Source: Ceratobasidium sp. AG-K (taxonomy: Eukaryota; Basidiomycota; Agaricomycetes; Cantharellales; Ceratobasidiaceae). Taken from it: a stretch of 64,000 nucleotides of DNA. Both the position numbers and the translations under genes were made by a program. The notes below the pieces were generated by a model. It was given only the letters and a program-made list of their open reading frames with translations, made no database searches and was not told where the DNA came from. The stretch lies in the NCBI GenBank assembly GCA_037039685.1, contig JAWNGF010000009.1, forward strand, positions 1,240,001 through 1,304,000, written 5' to 3'. Shown here in pieces: positions 21,369 through 32,403 of this stretch; the stretch's first letter is position 1; every line of letters begins with the position of its first letter.

Positions 21369-22126
21369 CAAGTGGTTCAAGCAAGAAACCGACCCCCGCC
21401 TTGCATTGGCCAATGGAGGGCACATTGATAGCAACGGAATCTGGTGGAGCAATTGCTCCTACAACTTCACTAGCGGTTGGCCCGCCTCTTGTGAGTGGCA
21501 AAGAAAGCCTGAACCACCAGTTGCTGACAACACCTACCCCGAAACCCCTTTCAACGCTATCAACTGGTCAAAAGGCGCCGACGGAAGCAATCAAGTCGAC
21601 ATGGCCGACCAGCCAATGGAGCCAGGCAAAATCAAGGAGGAGGTGGTCGACATCCCTCCCCCCCCTCCTATCACCGACAAAGACACCAAGCGTGTCAAGC
21701 GGGAGTGGAACGCAACATGGGACAGGGCCTGGGAAAACGTGGAGGCCCTCATTGCCAATGTCGGGCAGGCAATTGCCAACCTCAAGCCCCACCCGCCCGC
21801 CGACCGCATGCCTTGCAATGCAAACGTCTTGGAGGCCTACCACCTTGTCCAGTGCGGATCCTGGCCGGTCGACCAACTCAGCAAGTGGCTCGATCACCAA
21901 CAAGAACAGTGGGCACTCCGGAAGCAGCAAGAGCTCAAGCGCCTCCAGCAACGACACCAGGAAGAGCTGGACCGGCTCTACCAGGAGAAGTGGGACTGCA
22001 TGAATGAGGTTCTCGAATTGGACATGCGCAACCTTGCGGAGCAGGTTGGCTGGCTGGAATTGAAGGAATGGGTCGCCCGCAGATAGGCCCAGGCGCTCCA
22101 CTACCTGGCCCTATGTGGGGGGGCAA

Positions 22127-22616
22127 TGTCGTGACCTGTCCCGCCCTCTGTCTCTCTTTCTGCGGACTCGTGGCTTGTATCGGCGCCTTAAGCGCCTCTT
22201 CTGTATAGATGTGCCCTCTCCCTCACTTAGTGAGGTGTATGGATGACGTGTCACCATGAGTCATATGACTCATGCTGTCTTCTATTGGCTGGCCTGAGCA
22301 GCCCCCTTTATGACTTGGACTTTGACTCAGACAAGTGACTCATGTATATACTATGACTCACTTGTTCTCTGAGTATATATACTGGCATGCAAGCATGGTC
22401 ACCCCCAGCTTGCTTTGCCTCGTCAACTCTCCCTGCAGTGTGTGATCAGAGGCACTTGGCTACTTAGCCACTTCAGCAGCCACTTGGGATTTGGAGCTAG
22501 GACTTCTACTTAGAAGCTAGTGATTTCCCTTAGCAATTTAGTCTACTTAGACTTATCGCTCACAGTCAACAAGGCAATTAGCAGTTGTCAACTCTACTAC
22601 TTAGCAGGTTGCAACA
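22127..22616 (+). repeat. 3' LTR of element B
   Basis: 490 bases, TGTCGTGACC...GCAACA, the same length as the 5' LTR at 7680-8169. It is followed by the TTACA duplication and then the rest of element A's LTR. Confidence 0.95.
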
Positions 22617-22621
22617 TTACA

Positions 22622-22711
22622 TAAAGGCAACTAAATGCGCCAAGGCAAGAAGAACAAGACCAAACACAAGGCAACAAAACAACAAGAAGAGGACAAGAAA
22701 AGGTTGTGACA
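22622..22711 (-). repeat. Right (5') LTR of element A, second part
   Basis: Continuation of the LTR broken at 7679, ending GGTTGTGACA, matching the left LTR end at 214. It joins directly to Hsp70-like coding sequence. Confidence 0.93.
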
Positions 22712-24008
22712 CAGTGTTATTGCAGTGTGTCCTGGCAACTTCAATGCTTTGATTGACGGATATATCCCGAAAGGCTTGTTTTGCACTGCCTTCAAAGTCT
22801 TTGACACCTCAGTCTGCGTACTCTTTGATCTCATCAGGAGCAAGCCCTGCATCCCAAAACATCCCACAAAGATGTCTCTTGGCTGCTGCATCAATGAATA
22901 TTGCACCAGCCTGCACGCCTATAGAGCATAATCATGACACATGATGGGTCTAGTTGCACACCGCTTACAATCTGATGCCCAGACTTCCTCAAGGTGAATT
23001 GGGTTTAGACTCTTGACATTATAAACAGTCGTATCAACGGTTGACCCCCCGGTGTCGCACACAGCAAAGGTGGTTCTGGGCTTTAAGAATGGTGTGCTCA
23101 GCATGTGATATAACAATACATTGCTCTCACCTTGAGTTGGGTTCCTATATTTGAATACAAGGTACAGAAATGGACTGAGGCCTCAGCTTCATTGACAAAA
23201 TGGACGCATTCTGCAGCATCACTTGCATTCGTAAACCCTGTGCTTACAGCCACTGAGCGTAGGAAAGCCTGTTCCCTGATGCTCCATCCATTTGGGTGAG
23301 CAATGATAACATCCATAGTGGACTTGTATTGCTGCCAGATAAGTTTTCCATCAATAATATGGTCTTCAAAGTATGTTTGGGTGTGCTGAAGCAGGTAACC
23401 CAGGAAATCTGAGTAAACTTGGCTGAGTGATACACCAGGTGGTAGCGCTAGAAACGCAACAGTTATCCCTTGAGCATATGGAATATGAAGTTATTATTAA
23501 TAACTCACATTCAAGTTTGAGCCCGTGTTTTGCTGTAAGATGTGGTGGATGCAAGTGTAGTTTGAAGTACCTGGCCTTGTACCACATGCCCTCTTCGGCA
23601 TCTTCTTCAGCTTGGTGGGTCAAGGCTTCTGCGCCAAATAATATGGCCTTCAATGCCAGTAAGTTAGAATATTTTCTTTTGGGAAATAGTTGATAATAAC
23701 AAGCCAACCTTGCCAGCTGTATCATACCATAAGGTAGTGGGTATTTTACCCTGGCTATGTTGTGATTCTTGACCTGGCCATTGTACGACTCAGTGAATCG
23801 CTGGTTTTGCGCCTATTGGTGTGTCCGATTAGCCAAAGAAATGCGTTGGGAAGATAGACTACTCGGTAATACCTGGCTGAAGAAAAGCATATGCTACACC
23901 GCTCTGGGTTGACCCAATGTCAATGCCAACAACGCTTTTGGACGGTCCGGCCCATGGATCTTCAAAGGACCTGGAGGTAGAACCCCCGGGAATGTTTTTT
24001 CCATTCAT
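22712..24008 (-). pseudogene. HSP-1: HSPA12-like Hsp70 gene, truncated by element A and carrying a stop
   Basis: Minus-strand gene starting at ATG 24008 with the Hsp70/actin-fold phosphate loop VVGIDIGSTQSGVAYAFLQ in exon 1. Later exons contain the second phosphate motif (CDTGGSTVDTTVYNV, near 23050) and the helix QAGAIFID near 22915. The 3' end is cut by element A's LTR at 22711, before the adenosine-binding GGFG motif. After the first intron, an in-frame TGA at 23790-23792 interrupts exon 2 (IH-stop-VVQWPGQ, where HSP-2 has IHRVGRWPGQ), probably a CGA change. It is thus a pseudogene. Hsp70 relatives of the HSPA12 type keep the ATPase domain but lack the canonical C-terminal peptide-binding domain. 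Confidence 0.88.
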
Positions 24009-25613
24009 CTATTTACCAGATTAGTGTATCAGAGAATGAGAGTGTGCGGCTTTGAAAAGCTGAAATCAAGTCACTTGTACGACTGCAAAAGAGGACGAAG
24101 GTATTGAATTTCGAGTTGGAAACTTTGGAGAGACCCGTTCGATGCAAAATACGGTGATCAGAGGGTATGCGTAACCGAGGTTATGGGCAACACGGCGATA
24201 TGGTGGCAACGTCAGGTCGCCCGTTTAGCCACAGTACACGTGCTGGAATGCAAAAGCTGACTCAGCACCATCGGTAATCTGGCGCCTGTCGCGAAGTCTC
24301 AGCCACGTGTTGCTAGTATAACTATGTGCGTGCATATCTGTTCCAAATACTCCATGGGCTGTACTATAATTGCAAAACCGAGTCACTCACGATTTTGGAG
24401 GTAGGAACGTGTGATTTATGACGCACCTCACCGTGCTTTATTCATGTCTTTGTGGTCTTATGGAAGGGATTCCGCACAAAGTTCTTGTTTGGGAAGATTG
24501 CCAGTGCCGTCCAGCATGCAGAGCAATCGGGTTCTGTCACAACAAGTAGTCCATAATACCGTTGAGTGAATATCAAATTTCAATAGTTCCTACGAAGTAG
24601 CAACAGCTGAGCTCTCGGGTTACTTGGAATTGGGGGTGGCTTATCCGTGTAACCACCAGTCTATGAAAATATATGCATACGTCATGGACAACGGCCCCCT
24701 GTGCCCCTCTCAAGACCACGAAGCAGGGAAATCTTCATTTGGTGGAGCCCAACGGAGCACACTTTGCAGGATAGTTAGATCGGCTTTGTATGGTTGCATT
24801 TTGGAATTGAGTTCGCTTTTCACTCAGAGCGACAATATTCACTTTTCCTTGAGCTCCGGGCGGACAACTTGGTTGGGAGTGCAGCCGATATATGCGTGCC
24901 GCCAGAGTCTGGCCACGGCTTTACGTGTGACCGACTGATTGTTTTAGGTAAGCTTCGGTCTCCATTCACACTCAGCCCTCCAGATGTGGCCTCAGTGTAC
25001 GACACGCGGGCACTACCATCGCGGCCCAAACCTGTTCACTAGCCGATAGGTCGTGGGGATATAAATGACGTGCTGTTCGAAAACAAGATTAGGAAGCCTT
25101 TTGCAACCAAATTTGGGCGCATTTAACTTACGTATAACTGTGCCCGCTTGAATCCTCATATCCCAATGTTTGTTTTGTAGAGGTCAAGTTTTGTCCTTGT
25201 CGCTTACGGTTCATACGATTATGTCTTGTGAAGTTGTATAGCTGATTGATGGTTACATTCACGTTTGTTGCTAGTGTATGACACATGTTTCGTTAGTTTT
25301 CCAGTTTGGGGTGCGTGGGCGGGATGGTCGGCCGCTCTGCCCCAAGTCCGGGCAAGGCGCAACGGCCGTGGCGACCAAGGGCACATCCCTTGTGACCAAT
25401 GCGGCCGAAAAGGGAAACTGAGACAGCAACCCTCTTTGCTTCTGCTCTTAAGGGGTTTAGATCCCATATTACAGTCGATACGATAATTCTCTCCCTATCT
25501 TGTGATAGTAAAATCGGACATGGAATGCAAAACATACATATACGCAAATTACATAATGGGTGCAAGAGGAACCTTGAGCTACCAATATGTACGCCAGTGA
25601 ATACCTGCTCTCC
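24009..25613. other. Intergenic, no gene seen
   Basis: No convincing coding frame. The part next to HSP-1 (about 24190-24305, including GTTTAGCCACAGTACACG) resembles 32230-32320 upstream of the Hsp70 remnant, so the upstream region was duplicated together with the gene. Confidence 0.5.
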
Positions 25614-27812
25614 TCAGTGAAACAGCATCGCCTCGCTGACAATCGACGCTTTGCGTAAAATGGCTGGCTGTGGCTCCTGGTCGCTACCCACGGCGAAATA
25701 CTTGATTAACCCGAGTTCGATGGTTGCAAGGTTGGATTTGACTCCAAGGTATCCGGTGGTGCTGTTGGATTTCTTCTTGGGTTCGGACATATAATCTGGG
25801 ATAAAATCGCCTCCATATGGATAAGCAACGGCTTGAAAATCCCCGTGAAAGACCACGCCGCCTTTGACCAACTGATTCCAGCTCTCGGCCGTCGAGATCA
25901 ATTTGGTGAGCATTTCCTGGTGCTCTCCCACCAGTAGTTTGCTCTTCGGGGCATCGACAAAGATACCTATCAGAACATATAGAGAATCGACGATCATGGG
26001 GTGGATTGTCTTGACACAGTTCGAGCTGCTGTAGCTTGAACTTTTGGAAATCGAATTAAACGAATCTTTTCTCCAGCGACCCGCCACGGATTGAGGCTCT
26101 ATGGTAATGGCTAAGTAAATCCCCTGGAGAGACCTAGCTGACACTGACCTTGACGTGTCATCTGCTTGTAGATTTTCTCAATAAAATCATTTTGAACTTC
26201 TTGTTCTTTGTCGGCAAGGCTGGGATGAAAGGGTCTGAATAACCGCCTGTTTAGCTGTTCACAGAGTATCGCCCGAATGGCGTAAAAAAGGAAATCTTCG
26301 AGATCTGGAAATGAACCTGTCGACGACCTGACTAGTGAAGGTTTATCCTGCTGATGCCCGAATAAATTCGATAAATTTTGGAGCCGCGAAGGCTCTAGAT
26401 CTTGGATTGAGATTAGATCTCCTGCGAAATTATCGACTATGTGTTCCGATATCGATTGGCCAAGCTCCTCGATCAAGCGGTTGATGTCGCTGAATGTTTG
26501 TGTGATTTGACCGTGTTCCGCAATGTCGCGGTCCTGCAGATGGGAACGAAGAGATGCATATTCGACTTGAGTTTGTTCGAGCTTGTTCTTCAACTCCCTA
26601 ATTTGATCTTTGTATGCGGATTCAGTCGTGCTATTATCGACATCTAACGCAGACTGCTTCAATTCCTCCCCTAGACCCGGGCTATGCTCTGTAAATATTA
26701 GCCAACATTGATTAACTTTCCGATATGATGGCATGAACGTATCAGTACCTTTATTAGACCCTTCATCCTGCGAATGCACAGAATTCGATGGCTGGGTATC
26801 GTCTTTGGGCTTTTCCTGGACGGATTGCCTCGCTAGCTGATCGCCTCTGCGATCGTCCGCATCGTTGTCAAGCCGCGTTTGAAGATGTTTGGCAACATCT
26901 TCAATGCTCCACGTTTGAGCAGTTCCGTTTTGTGTAAAGTTGGTGGCCTTGTCTTGAGCGTAGAAGCGCTGCGGATCGAGGGAAGCGCATGGCCGAACTA
27001 TCTCCTCAATCGATCGGCGATCCAACTTGTAAACCAGCACCTTGGGGTCCTGGACGTGGCCGTAAAACGAGCGAAAGGGCGAGCCTTCCGACATAATTGA
27101 TTGACGCAATGTTGCTTCCGGTTGCGTACTGGTAGTTTGTGGCCGAACCACAATAGTAACGCGATCCAGGAAGTCTTCCCCGATCAAGGCACCTAGGAGT
27201 TGAAGGTTCCTCCAGAGTGTTTGGCTGCGCAAATCGTCGGTCGCAGGATGAACGTAGATAATTCCCACCAATCTCATGGGGAGACGCTGCTGCCTTGATT
27301 CAAGAATGTGAATCATTGCATAATCAAGCGATGTAGTTGACTTACGACTGGTCCCCAAGATATTCGACCAACTTCAATAGTGTATCCTTTACATGTGTTG
27401 GGTCGCCAAAGCCTGGAGAGTCAATGAACTTGATCTTCTTATCCCCAATCCAGTAACGATTCGATAATCGAAATTCTGTAGTGGGGCTAAGATTTGTTAC
27501 TCGCAGTTGCTTGAAGTCGTTGGCCACGAAATTGATCAGCTAAGGGATGATAATAACGTTTGGTCTTTGTGCTTATCAGATCCTGACTGGTCCCACGTAC
27601 AGTCGTTTTTCCACATCCACGAGGACCAAGCAGTCTGTGTATGGTTACATGTTAAGTGATACTGTTCAACAACGAAATATTCTCGGGACATACAAAATGT
27701 TAGCTACTGCAATGCCTGCATTTGGCTTAGTTTTCCAGGAACCGCCGGATGGGGTTTCACCTGACGATTGGAGGGCGCCACGATGACTATCAGTTGAAGA
27801 GGTCTTGCTCAT
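25614..27812 (-). CDS. P-loop GTPase with coiled coil and C-terminal helical domain
   Basis: Five-exon model: 27812-27694, 27634-27601, 27539-27346, 27293-26149, 26098-25614; introns of 50-61 bases with GT...AG ends. The exons total 1977 bases, 658 residues, in frame throughout. ATG 27812 is the only start fitting exon 1. Residues about 40-60 contain the Walker A/G1 motif NILLLGPRGCGKTTLINF, and FIDSPGFGD is the G3 motif, as in dynamin/septin/AIG1-type GTPases. Residues about 190-330 are charged, with a coiled coil near DQIRELKNKLEQTQVEY. The C-terminal 300 residues match the paralog at 32404-33782. Function is unknown; a membrane-remodelling or immune-like GTPase role would be speculation. 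Nearby genes are Hsp70-like on the same strand. Confidence 0.82.
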
Positions 27813-28180
27813 TGGGTGCCTTTGGTTTAGTTGTTACGCACTAAGTAGTTAGGATGGAGAGTGAGCGGATGAAGTATTCACCTAAATTGATATCTGAATC
27901 ATGTGGCGCATTGACTTGGGGTTGTAAAACACGTGATCAATGGATGTCTGGCGCATGTGCGCTTGTAAACTAACCCTGTTACTTTCGTCGTCGCAAAATT
28001 ATAGAACCCTCGACTGCATATGTAGAAATAAACCCCTAATTTCTTTGCCAACGTGTACACGGTTTACAAATTACCGCTTGGCCTCACAATCAATCAAATC
28101 TGAGCAGAGTTTGGACTTTGTTTAACTACTGGTGCGTTGCATAGTCTTTGACTATTTAGTAGAATGAATGCATGGTAATC

Positions 28181-30729
28181 TTAGTCAATTGGTTGAGCAA
28201 CAAGCTTGATGGGCCCGTGACGAGTTTTGCCCTGATTTCAACTCGTTCATAAATATTGTACGACGGCACTTAGTTCTGGGCTCACCTTTTCCTCCCATTC
28301 AAGATACGCGTTTACCTCCGTGTCCCCAAAATGAATGCAAACATAGAAGAGCAACCCCCAATACCGCTTCCCATGTGGTCCTATCCTGGCCTCCAGAGCC
28401 CCACTCATGCTCTTCAGATCGGCAGGTATCAAGCATACATGTTCGAAGCCCGCTAGCAACATGTCTGCATGACTTGTTATACGCCGAAATGGAATAAACA
28501 ATGATGTGAGCTCACCAGAGTTACTCCTTAACCACTTTGGTTGGTCGTCGCCGGAATAGCTGTATAGTGCGATTTCAAAGTTGGCTAAATTTGGGGTAGG
28601 GGTGTCGTATGTTCGTACAAAGCGTTGTCGACAAACTGAGTCGACGTCAACAGCGATCCCCTGAGAAATTGCTAAGCGCAGGTGTTGAGGAGGAATATGA
28701 CTTAAAAAAGACCTTCTTGGCAATCTCACACCAAATACCGGTTATCTTCTCATAACCATCCACTGCCGTGTGCGTAGTGCGCTCACGATGATCACTGGAA
28801 TCAGGATCAAACCTGGTATATCCTTGGATTGCGAACGACCATCGAGGAGCCCGCCTGAATACACTCGTTATGGTATTCCATATCACGGCACCTTCTGCTA
28901 CTGCTTTGGAACTTGAACACAAACGTGAGTTGATCATTTGTAGGTAAAACTTTTCAATGCTTACGTGCTGTCGTTCGCCGTTGTAAGTTCACAGTTTAAG
29001 GGATTGTACCGATCCTTGAGCTGCTTTTGGAGATAGGGGCTGTCGCCAAAGCCGCCTACCAGCATAATGTGCTACCCGTTGTTTGCTTGATGCTCATACG
29101 AGATGTAATTCGTAGTACACTTACGGAAACGTCCATCCCGCTAATTTGTTCATCCACACTGTCAACAATGTCTGTGACACAGTGGTGAAAAAACGACTGC
29201 ATAATTGTCCTGCCCGAGTCAAAGATTAGAACCACAATTCCCAGGCCAACTACGATTTCCTACCCGGGTATTGTCACAACGCCACGACGAATAGTAATGT
29301 CTTGATCGCGAACTTGGAGTGCAGGGTTTCCTAGCTTAATCCTAGGCTTCTCCGACTCACTCGAAAACAATCGTTTTGCATACGCCTCGAAATCCTTAGT
29401 ACCTTCCTCGACATACTCCTTTCCCTCCTCTTCATCTGCTACGACCTTGCTAACGGCCTTCTCAAGGTATTCCCTTGCTTGTGTATCGACGTATATACCA
29501 CCCGCTTGCACACCTAAAATAATAATGAGTCAATGTCTATCTTATACATCTGTACGTGTTAGATATACTAACACGCTGAATCGCGCTTCTCTGCGAGCTT
29601 AAGGATTGGATCGGTAGAGATCACAGTGTATACTGTGGTGTCGATAGTGGAACCACCGGCGTCACAAACTGCAAAGTTGAAGCCGGACTAAGGTTAAAAT
29701 TGAGTAATTAAATGAACCTGTTATGCGGTCAAACCATACCTGGATTCTATTCAATATATTGCTGTAGCGAATGCAATAGTGCACCGATGCCTCTGCCTCG
29801 GTAACAAAACGAATCCTGCTCGCTGCGGTTGCCTCATCAACAAGTCCTCCTTTGATTGCGGCCCTCCGAAGGAAGTTCTGTTGTCGAAAGCCCCATCCGT
29901 TGGGATGCGCAATAATAAATACTGCCTTGGAGCAATACCGTTTCCAGATCTTCCCTCCGTCCACAATTTGATCTTCAAAAATTGGCTTTGTGTGTTTCAG
30001 AAGGTAGGCCATAAAGTCCGCATAGATTTGATCCAGTAGGACACCATTTGGCAGGGCTGACGTTTTGTAAGTGTTCAAATCGCTCTGCTCCGCCCACAAC
30101 TCACGATCCAACTCAATAGAATTTTTCTTTCGCATCTCGCTTGTATGCAAATGAAGCTTGAAATGTCTTGCAAGCGTCCAACCATGAATTTCAGCATCTT
30201 CCCGAGCTTCCAGAGACGCCGCCTCTGCTCCATGTGACATAGCCTTTCACCAAATGTCAGCGAGGGATGGACACAGATACTCAAAAATTACAAAACCTTT
30301 CCCTTTTCATCGTACCAAATTAGAGTTGGGATTTTGCTTTGAGATTCCAGTGCCTGTCCTGGCCAACGACCAACACGATGGATTATTTGGGTTGCACCTA
30401 TATAGACGTGAACACCTCAGTCGACCTAACGATGGAGGAAAACGTTTATCGTGCTAACCTTTTTGCAAAAATGTGAAGGCCACGCCACTCTGTGTTGAAC
30501 CGATATCAATGCCAATCATTATTCTACTTTCTTCTTCTCGCCAAACATTCTCTGATGTAGTTGGCTTTGGACCGTTATTGTTGGAATCTTTCGGCCCCGT
30601 GCCCGTGCTTTGGTGTTGAGTTCCGCCTGAGCGTGGCAGAGGGTTAACCAAATACGTTCCCAATCGGTCCAGCATACCTAAGGAATTGTGCGCCCCCCGC
30701 GACCGTTGCCTATTATTGGGGTAATACAT
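28181..30729 (-). CDS. HSP-2: HSPA12-like Hsp70 family ATPase
   Basis: Multi-exon gene from ATG 30729 to TAA 28181-28183; the last intron (GTGAGC...ATCAG) joins WEEK to GKTRHGPIKLVAQPID. A Ser/Gly-rich N-terminus of about 70 residues precedes phosphate 1 (MIGIDIGSTQSGVAFTFLQKG). Then come WYDEKGK, VFIIAHPNGWGFRQQNFLRRAAI and FVTEAEASVHYC, phosphate 2 (CDAGGSTIDTTVYTV), QAGGIYVDTQAREYLEKAV, and SSKAVAEGAVIWN. All exons checked are open. HSPA12 relatives bind and hydrolyse ATP in the cytosol; clients are not known. It is more divergent than HSP-3 to -5 and lacks their shared promoter block. Confidence 0.82.
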
Positions 30730-31754
30730 GTTCTATATTATCTTCAAATGCTCTTTGACTAAGATCAAGGGCAATTTCGGTTATCGAAGTCCGGCTAAAC
30801 GCTTGTTGCGCGAGTCGGTTAAAGTGGTTAGCCACCAATGTGAGAAATCATCACGTGATTAAGTCAACAAATTAGGCAGATTTTGGGTCCTCCGAACACA
30901 CTAACAATTCTTAGGGCTTCATGGAGCTTGTTTGAACGAGCTCACTGAAATTGTCTTCATTTTTTGATCGTGTCAAATACTAGAAGCCGTTTTGTGACCT
31001 GCCTACGGGGTACATCATACATACTTTACTGAGATTCATTCGGCAAAACAGCCAGGGCGAGCGGCTATCTCCAACAGATTCAGGAGGCTCCAGAGATGCC
31101 GGAGACTTATCTTTTGGTATTGTACCGAACATCCGAGGACTTCGGAATCCCTCAGACTCAGGAGATAAATGTATCCATCTCTCTGCCAACCCAAGGTTGC
31201 GTTTCGGTGTGGCCGAACGGCAGATTCTCTACAAAAGTCTCAAACTCTCGTTCAGCTCGTGGAGTTTCGGGTTTGGGGGAGATGCTCGTTTGTCTCACAA
31301 ACGCTCGCGACGTCTCGTGAGCTCTCGCGAGATAAGCACGCATTTTGCTCGCGACTCCTCCTGAGCGCTTAGGAACCGTCACGAGCTCGACGAGCATCTC
31401 CCATTGATACCGGGTCCCCGCGAGGTTCTCGGTTTTTGCTGACGTTGATCCATAAACCCCCACGAGATTGCTCCACGTTGCTTGGACATCGTGTATGCAC
31501 CCCTCTGAATGGAGTTTGTTGGACCATGGAATAGCTTGAGGGTCGCGTATTCACGTCCGAGGGCTGAAAAATCAACACATATTGATTGAAGTTCTGGTAC
31601 TTTAGAGATTTACAAGGCCCATAATAACGTGTTTATGAACGAGTATAAAAATGTTCAGTCAGTACACTGGCACCAAGTATGGTGGTTGGCTCGGCTGCTT
31701 CTCCTTGTAACTTGGGGCGAGAAAGTGACAAACCATGTCGTCCACATCGTACCA
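30730..31754. other. Intergenic, with one inverted repeat
   Basis: No supported gene. A region at about 31230-31440 is rich in self-complementary CTCG/CGAG words; the best pair is listed separately at 31277-31402. Confidence 0.45.
31277..31402. repeat. Inverted repeat, possible degenerate foldback element
   Basis: GGGAGATGCTCGT at 31277-31289 is exactly inverted at 31390-31402, with many shorter palindromes (CTCGCGAG, GAGCTC) between. The sequence just outside (TTTTTGCTGA, 31432-31441) also occurs at the end of the clear foldback element at 37174-37355, so the two may be related. No target duplication was found. Confidence 0.4.
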
Positions 31755-32037
31755 CAAGACAGTGGGTATTTTACCCAGAGGATATTGCGCTTCTTGACCT
31801 GGCCATTGTACGACCATATGAACTGTCGGTTTCACACCTATGAGGGTGTTAAGCTACTTTTAGTCGATTGTCTACAAAACTATCAAGTTTCTTGACAGTA
31901 ATCTCTTGTAGAAACGCAAACGTCACAGTACTGTGAGTCAACCTAATGTCAACACCCAAAACAATTTTAGACGGTCCAGTTCATAGATCATCAAAGGCCC
32001 TAGTGATAGAGCCTCCTCTGATACTATGCCCGTTCAT
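31755..32037 (-). pseudogene. Remnant of an HSP-1-type gene (exon 1 and start of exon 2)
   Basis: Aligns by eye with the 5' end of HSP-1: ATG at 32037, MNGHSIRGGSITRAFDDL, a stop, then TGPSKIVLGVDIR and FAFLQ, followed by a GGTATTTTACCC stretch matching the HSP-1 exon 2 region. The stop replaces a Trp codon, and the phosphate loop reads GVDIRLTHST where GIDIGSTQSG is expected, so ATP binding is lost. Nothing of the downstream exons is recognisable. It sits just downstream of the GTPase-less paralog, mirroring the GTPase/HSP-1 arrangement. Confidence 0.8.
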
Positions 32038-32403
32038 CTCTGTAATAGAGGAGCTCGCTGGTGAACCATGTGAGGATATCGGGGAAGCAGAAGTTAAGCT
32101 GCTTGTGTGCTCGCTACAACGATGAGAGTGTCGGGCCACAATCGGTGGGCTTCAAATGCCACTGCCTCGCTGAGAGAAAACAGTGATTCAAACTGAACGT
32201 ATATGTGCGGTAAGTGGAGTTGGAGGCAATGCGACAGTATGATGGTAAAGTCCAGTTGCCGGTTTAGCCACAGCACACCTGCAGATGACTCAGGCTGAGT
32301 CAGCACTACGTCCACAAACGCCACTTCGATAGCTTTACTACTACGGCCACAAGCAATTTTATGGCAACAACAAATCGGCAGGTATCTACATACAGTATCA
32401 ATT

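Larger units (their letters stand above)
13978..22086 (+). pseudogene. Element B third ORF (unknown function), split by element C
   Basis: A frame starting at ATG 13978 (MAPICSNNTNAAVRL) runs 140 codons to TAG (14398-14400). It continues in frame for six more codons (KWEGDK) to the element C insertion, then resumes at 21373 (WFKQETDPRLA) and ends at TAG before 22087. The original protein was about 380 residues. The N-terminal half has several Cys/His (CRATVP, YYHCHGC). The middle has WWSNCSYN and CEW. The C-terminal 100 residues form a charged coiled coil (QQELKRLQQRHQEELDRLYQ). It lies between pol and the 3' LTR, the position of env in retrovirus-like elements, but I see no signal peptide or membrane span. 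Family not recognised. Confidence 0.75.
7680..22616 (+). mobile_element. Ty3/gypsy chromovirus element B, carrying element C
   Basis: Plus-strand element with 490-base LTRs at both ends (7680-8169 and 22127-22616), starting TGTYGTGACC and ending CA, and a perfect TTACA duplication (7675-7679 and 22617-22621). Without element C it is about 8.0 kb. Coding order is gag, pol with C-terminal chromodomain, then a third ORF. Gag, pol and the third ORF each contain an in-frame stop, and C splits the third ORF, so it is inactive. A purine-rich tract (GTGGGGGGGCAA) abuts the 3' LTR at 22115-22126. Confidence 0.95.
1..22711 (-). mobile_element. Ty3/gypsy chromovirus element A, interrupted by element B and two solo LTRs
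   Basis: Minus-strand LTR retrotransposon whose left LTR runs off the window. Its right (5') LTR is 7326-7679 plus 22622-22711, split by element B (7680-22616). Internal parts read right to left: gag, protease, reverse transcriptase, RNase H, integrase and chromodomain, the domain order of Ty3/gypsy chromoviruses. It is broken by solo LTRs at 2742-3195 and 5733-6137, by stop codons, a frameshift and a lost protease aspartate, so it is a dead copy. Its right boundary lies in an Hsp70-like gene that is cut off at 22712. The 5-base target duplication would be CAGTG (22712-22716), but the matching copy lies outside the window. Confidence 0.93.

Noticed and set aside
14415..21373. A 5-base target duplication for element C
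   Set aside because: Only CAAG (4 bases) matches with TG...CA ends; a fifth base would require shifting the LTR boundary, so four is reported.
21568..22101. 177-codon frame opposite the third ORF of element B
   Set aside because: Antisense to a longer frame with coherent coiled-coil composition; no start context or motif.
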